From assembly GCA_020048935.1 (NCBI GenBank), contig JAIFLS010000213.1, positions 1 through 8,947 of the forward strand: a stretch of DNA of 8,947 nt, read 5' to 3'. The number at the start of each line of letters is the position of its first letter. Positions within the stretch are counted from its first letter, which is position 1. Positions 5,105 through 8,947 of this stretch are shown piece after piece. Under the pieces are notes generated by a model that was not told where the DNA came from, did no database searches, and saw only the letters and a program-made list of their open reading frames with translations. A program made the position numbers and the translations under genes. This DNA is from a bacterium. GTDB taxonomy: Bacteria > Verrucomicrobiota > Kiritimatiellia > UBA8416.

Positions 5105-7747
5105 ATGGGGACGTTCAGTATGGACGATAGGCCATTGCAAGACATTTATCTGCTGCACCACAGTCACTATGACCGCGGGTATACGCATTCGCAGGTTGTG
5201 ATCGACCAGTTGCAGGTGGATTTCATCAATCAGGCGATCGAGATGCTGGAAGCGACCCGTGATTGGGAGGCTGCCAGCCAGCCGCGCTGGACGATTGAGG
5301 TCCATGAGCAATTGCGCCGCTGGCTGGAGTATGCCGATGCCGCGGATATCCAGCGGATGCGGGACCTCGTTTCCGCTGGACGGATCGGTCTGGGTGCCAT
5401 CCAGTACAACACCACCCCGCTCAGTTCGGTCGAATCGCTGTGCAAGCAACTGGTGACGATTCCCCGCTACCGCCGCGAGTTGGGCTTTCCCGTCCGTGTG
5501 GCATTCCAGCATGACGTGACCGGCGTTCCCTGGGTGATGTCGGATTTACTGCTGGATGCCGGTGTCGAGTTGCTGGTTATGGCGATCAACCTGCACACGG
5601 GCGGCAACGGGCCCAAGCGTCCGGGGTATTTCAAATGGCGCACCCCGAGCGGGCGGATGCTCAAGGTGTTCAGCGGCCATCACTACGGGACGTTCGATGC
5701 GATTACAGAGCCTGTAACCACCCCGCTGCTGTCGATGAAAGCGCAAATCGACACCTTCTGGCAGGGTGTTGTTGATGGCGGTTATCCCCACGATTTCCTG
5801 TATCTGACGACCACGCATTCGCCGGTAGCCGACGATAACGGCGCGCCCTGCATCATGACGGCAGAGAAGGTGCGGGAGTGGAACCGTCAACCGGGTTATC
5901 CGCCCATCACCTACGTGACGCCGGAACTGTTGCTGGAGAAACTGCGCGCCATCCCCGATTCACTGATTCCCGAACATCGCGGCGACTGGACCGATTTCTG
6001 GAACTATGGCGCTGGCAGCACGGCTTTGGAAACGGCCATGAATGGCGATAGCAAGCGCAAACTGTATGCCTCGGCGTTGCTGGGGGCGCGCCTGCCGGAC
6101 GATCGCAGGCTGAAAGCGCTGCAGCGTCGGGCCTGGGATGAGGTGATCTGCTTCGAGGAACACACCTGGGGGATGGCCCCGCAGGCCAGCAATCCGAACC
6201 ATGCGCACTGCGTCACGGTGGCGATGCATAAGCGCAACCTCGCCCATACGGCGCAGGAGCTGGCCCGGTATGTCCTGGCCAGTCGCCTTGCGTCGCATGC
6301 CGGGAATCCGGTGATGCACAGCACGGAAGGGCTGCTGGCCGTCAATCCGTCGGCGATGGCTAGGCGGGTGACTCTTGCCTTACCACCCCGGTGGACCGCG
6401 ATCTATGGGCACCTCCATGGATTCCAGTATCGGCATTCGGAAGTTTTCAACCTTTTGGGAGAGTTGCAGGAATTTCTGCCATCTGGCGGAAGGCCGATCG
6501 AGGTTGCTTTGGCCCCGTTCAGTGTCGTCCGCATTCCATGGGAGGCTTGTCCGGAACCGCAGGCGGACGCGAGTCTGATTGATGGGGTTGCCGCAGGCGG
6601 GTCGCACTTCGTGGAGTCGGCGACCCATCGGTTGGTCTATCAGCCCGGGGATGGCCGCATCCTTAGCCTGCTGGACAAGCAGACGGGGTGGGAGGCAGTC
6701 TTGCCGGATGACGACTACGACCTGCTTACGCCTGTGCACGAGAAGCCGGACCCAGCCGTCGATGGCTCGCGCCAGTCCTACTATCGGCGCGATTGTGACA
6801 AGGAGCGTCGCCTCGGTTCGTGCTGGAACCCGGACTGGAAGGCGCTTCGCAGCGGTCCTTCGGCGTTGCTTGGCTGCCGAGTAATGCGCACGGCCAGGAC
6901 GATCAGCCTGGTGCGCGAGTATGCCATCGAGGGCGCGTCGCGCGTGATCCAGAAATTCGACATCTCGGCGGATTGCCCATGGATTGAGGTCGGGATCATC
7001 ATCCACAAGGACCGGATCGAAACCCCGGAATCCCTTTACTTTGCCAGTCGCTTCAATCTACAGGCGGAGTGGGAGGCCGAGTTCGATGCCTCTGGCATTC
7101 CGGTACGGCTGGACACAGACCAGCTTGAACAGACCAGTCGCGGCTGGGTGACGGCCGAGGCCTTTACACGGATGGCGGACCGCTCGCATCAGGTGGCGGT
7201 CTTCGCCCCGGATATCCCGCTCGTGCAATTCGGCACGTTCCATTTCGGTAAGCCGCCGGTGGCGATTCCGCGTCCCGCCGCCCCTCTGCATCTGCTCTGG
7301 GTCTGCAACAATTACTGGGAAACCAATTTCCCCATCACCCAGGAGGGGGTCATCCGCCTGAGCTGTGCCATTCATACCTCGGGCTGCTCGGATCGTGCGG
7401 CGTTGTATCGTCTGGCCGACGCCTATGCCCGCAAACCGCTGTTCCTTCCGCTGGCGAGTTGTCCGAGCCGACGCGATGAACCGCTATTACGGGTGAGCAA
7501 TCCGGGGCTGCGGTTGGTTTCCGTCGATGCCGCCAGCTCGTGCGACGGCAACATCTACCGGCTGGCGAACTACCAGACAACCGTGCAGGAAGGCGAGCTG
7601 GATGTGGGCGCGAGGATTTGCTCAGCGGTGGTGGTGAGCCCCACCGAAGCTGTGCTGGCTGACTGCGAATTCAAGGACTCGTCCGTCTGCTGCACCATTC
7701 CGCCAAACGCGGTCTTGTCGATCCTGGTGAATTCTATCAATCGTTAA
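5105..7747 (+). CDS. GH38-like glycoside hydrolase (alpha-mannosidase-like)
   Basis: The 880-residue protein opens with IYLLHHSHYDRGYT (14-27), the H-x-D metal-binding block at the start of the GH38 catalytic barrel (candidates His19, His21 and Asp23). FQHDVTGVPW (134-143) supplies Asp137, which sits where the GH38 nucleophile, also a zinc ligand, is found. GDWTDFWNYG (293-302) and EEHTWGM (351-357) are further blocks typical of distant bacterial GH38-type proteins. The C-terminal half is beta-rich, as in mannosidase C-terminal sandwich domains. Classical GH38 enzymes remove alpha-mannose from glycans; this one is divergent, so the substrate is uncertain, and a DUF5054-type relative is an alternative. 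No signal peptide is seen. AGAGGA at 5088-5093 lies 11 bases before the ATG at 5105; an ATG at 5120 with GGGG 9 bases before it is an alternative start that loses five residues. The gene follows the repeat-bearing gap and ends 25 bases before the GH2 gene. Confidence 0.75.
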   Translation: MGTFSMDDRPLQDIYLLHHSHYDRGYTHSQVVIDQLQVDFINQAIEMLEATRDWEAASQPRWTIEVHEQLRRWLEYADAADIQRMRDLVSAGRIGLGAIQYNTTPLSSVESLCKQLVTIPRYRRELGFPVRVAFQHDVTGVPWVMSDLLLDAGVELLVMAINLHTGGNGPKRPGYFKWRTPSGRMLKVFSGHHYGTFDAITEPVTTPLLSMKAQIDTFWQGVVDGGYPHDFLYLTTTHSPVADDNGAPCIMTAEKVREWNRQPGYPPITYVTPELLLEKLRAIPDSLIPEHRGDWTDFWNYGAGSTALETAMNGDSKRKLYASALLGARLPDDRRLKALQRRAWDEVICFEEHTWGMAPQASNPNHAHCVTVAMHKRNLAHTAQELARYVLASRLASHAGNPVMHSTEGLLAVNPSAMARRVTLALPPRWTAIYGHLHGFQYRHSEVFNLLGELQEFLPSGGRPIEVALAPFSVVRIPWEACPEPQADASLIDGVAAGGSHFVESATHRLVYQPGDGRILSLLDKQTGWEAVLPDDDYDLLTPVHEKPDPAVDGSRQSYYRRDCDKERRLGSCWNPDWKALRSGPSALLGCRVMRTARTISLVREYAIEGASRVIQKFDISADCPWIEVGIIIHKDRIETPESLYFASRFNLQAEWEAEFDASGIPVRLDTDQLEQTSRGWVTAEAFTRMADRSHQVAVFAPDIPLVQFGTFHFGKPPVAIPRPAAPLHLLWVCNNYWETNFPITQEGVIRLSCAIHTSGCSDRAALYRLADAYARKPLFLPLASCPSRRDEPLLRVSNPGLRLVSVDAASSCDGNIYRLANYQTTVQEGELDVGARICSAVVVSPTEAVLADCEFKDSSVCCTIPPNAVLSILVNSINR

Positions 7748-7772
7748 CCATTATTGAGAGGGGGAAGATCGG

Positions 7773-8947
7773 ATGAAAGACGTTGCGAAAGGGAGTGTTG
7801 GCAGCCAGGGAATCTATCGTGAACCGCAACCCGAATCGTCTGTGGGTGGCTTTTATGCCGATCCGCGGGGTGGGCGGGAGGTTCTGAACTTCAACGTCGG
7901 CTGGCGCTTTCTTAAAGGTTCCGGTGAGGGTGCCGAATCGGCGGGATTTGATGATGGACACTGGGCCTTGGTTAATCTGCCGCACGGTTTGGAGACGCTG
8001 CCCCTTGAGGCCAGCGGCGGGGTGAACTATCAAGGCGAGGCCTGGTATCGCAAGCGGTTCAGGATTTCTGAAGCGATGTCAGGCAAGCGGATCACCCTCC
8101 ACTTCGAGGGGGCCATGGGTAAGAGCCGCTTCTTGTTGAACGGCGAGCGGGTTGGCGAGCATTTCGGCGGTTTCCTGCCCATCGTGCTGGATGTGACAGA
8201 TATCGTGGACCTCACTGCGGAAAACGTGATCGTGGTGTGTGTCGACAATTCTGATGATCCCGCCTACCCGCCGGGCAAGCCGCAGGCGGCGCTGGACTTC
8301 TGCTACTTCGGCGGTATCTACCGCGACGTCTGGATGGTCGCCACGAATAAGATTCATATTACGGATCCCAACGAGACCGACGTAATTGCAGGGGGCGGCG
8401 TATTCGTGCATTACAAGGACGTTTCGCGGGAGCGGGCTGTCGTGTGTGCCAAGGTGCATGTGGCCAACGGTGCCTCGATTTCACGGACGCTTACGATCGG
8501 CGCTGTGTTGAAAAATGCCAGAGGCGCTGAAGTCGGGCGGGGAACGGCGGCTGCAGTCGAATGCCCGGCGGGTTCTGCGTGTTCAGCCACGATCGAATTC
8601 GAAGTCCATGCTCCGCATCTGTGGCATGTGGACGACCCGTATCTGCATGATCTCTCTGTTGTGGTTCGAGATGTTGACGGCACGGATCTTGATGCCGTCC
8701 GGTTGAGAGTTGGAATTCGGAGCATTGAGTTCCGGGGCAAGGACGGGTTCTGGCTGAATGGCGAACCCTTCGACGGCAAGCTGATCGGGGTGAATCGCCA
8801 CCAGGATTATGCCTACGTCGGAAATGCGCTTTCCAACGGCGCCCACTGGCGGGATGCCGTATTGATGCGGCAGGCCGGGGTGCGGGTTGTTCGCTGCGCC
8901 CACTATCCGCAGGATCCGGCGTACATGGATGCCTGCGACGCGCTGGG
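7773..8947 (+). CDS. Glycoside hydrolase family 2 (beta-galactosidase-like), 3' partial
   Basis: The frame opens at an ATG at 7773 after a strong purine-rich site (GAGAGGGGGAAG, 7756-7767) and stays open to the window end, giving 391 codons plus two bases. Domain order matches GH2: a jelly-roll sugar-binding domain (about 36-190) with LNFNVGWRFLKG, NLPHGLE (68-74), YQGEAWYRKRF (86-96), LLNGERVGEHFGGFLP (121-136) and FGGIYRDVWM (179-188); an immunoglobulin-like domain (about 195-318); and the start of the TIM barrel with GVNRHQDY (339-346) and VVRCAHYPQDPAYMDACD (372-389). The last two match the N-R-H and R-C-x-H-Y-P signatures of LacZ-type enzymes. The two catalytic Glu residues lie past the window edge, so activity cannot be confirmed. 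No signal peptide is seen; the N-terminal 35 residues are polar. Beta-galactosidase is the default reading, with beta-glucuronidase or beta-mannosidase less likely. Confidence 0.85.
   Translation, partial: MKDVAKGSVGSQGIYREPQPESSVGGFYADPRGGREVLNFNVGWRFLKGSGEGAESAGFDDGHWALVNLPHGLETLPLEASGGVNYQGEAWYRKRFRISEAMSGKRITLHFEGAMGKSRFLLNGERVGEHFGGFLPIVLDVTDIVDLTAENVIVVCVDNSDDPAYPPGKPQAALDFCYFGGIYRDVWMVATNKIHITDPNETDVIAGGGVFVHYKDVSRERAVVCAKVHVANGASISRTLTIGAVLKNARGAEVGRGTAAAVECPAGSACSATIEFEVHAPHLWHVDDPYLHDLSVVVRDVDGTDLDAVRLRVGIRSIEFRGKDGFWLNGEPFDGKLIGVNRHQDYAYVGNALSNGAHWRDAVLMRQAGVRVVRCAHYPQDPAYMDACDAL

Overview
The window is one block of same-strand (+) genes for breaking down complex carbohydrates. Coding sequence is GC-rich and long reading frames are kept in phase throughout. 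The mix is a uroporphyrinogen-decarboxylase-like protein beside a GHL6/fucosidase-like hydrolase, a GH38-type alpha-mannosidase-like enzyme and a GH2 enzyme, with no SusC/SusD pair. This is a style I associate with glycan-degrading PVC-group bacteria (Kiritimatiellota, Lentisphaerota, Verrucomicrobiota). That placement is an inference from gene content, not from a phylogenetic marker.

Layout: (1) positions 3-914 hold the 3' part of a right-handed beta-helix (pectate-lyase-fold) protein whose start lies before the window. (2) Positions 915-1232 are a 318-base gap without a gene, filled with short repeats: a 9-bp-period purine-rich tandem repeat, a 26-bp near-perfect inverted repeat built from doubled ATTCGTTG units, and a weaker inverted repeat around TGGGGACA. 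(3) 1233-1838 is a small alpha/beta-hydrolase-like protein. (4) 1859-2938 is a UroD-like protein. (5) 2994-4973 is a GHL6/GH29/GH151-like glycosidase with a GH42-type middle domain. (6) 4974-5104 is an intergenic space carrying a CAGGATTA-type repeat arranged as a 14-bp perfect dyad. (7) 5105-7747 is a GH38-like enzyme. (8) 7773 to the window end is the N-terminal part of a GH2 (beta-galactosidase-like) enzyme, cut by the window edge.

The five genes from 1233 onward are close together (gaps of about 20, 55, 131 and 25 bases), nearly all with clear Shine-Dalgarno sites, so they probably form one operon. None of the five visible N-termini has a signal peptide, which suggests cytoplasmic processing of imported oligosaccharides. 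A fucosidase-like, a mannosidase-like and a galactosidase-like enzyme, a possible esterase and a UroD-like protein would together suit a decorated heteroglycan. No transporter, regulator or sulfatase is visible, so the substrate cannot be fixed. Apart from the gene set, the most unusual material is the intergenic repeats: short-period units, two of them folded into long inverted repeats, sitting between the genes of the cluster.
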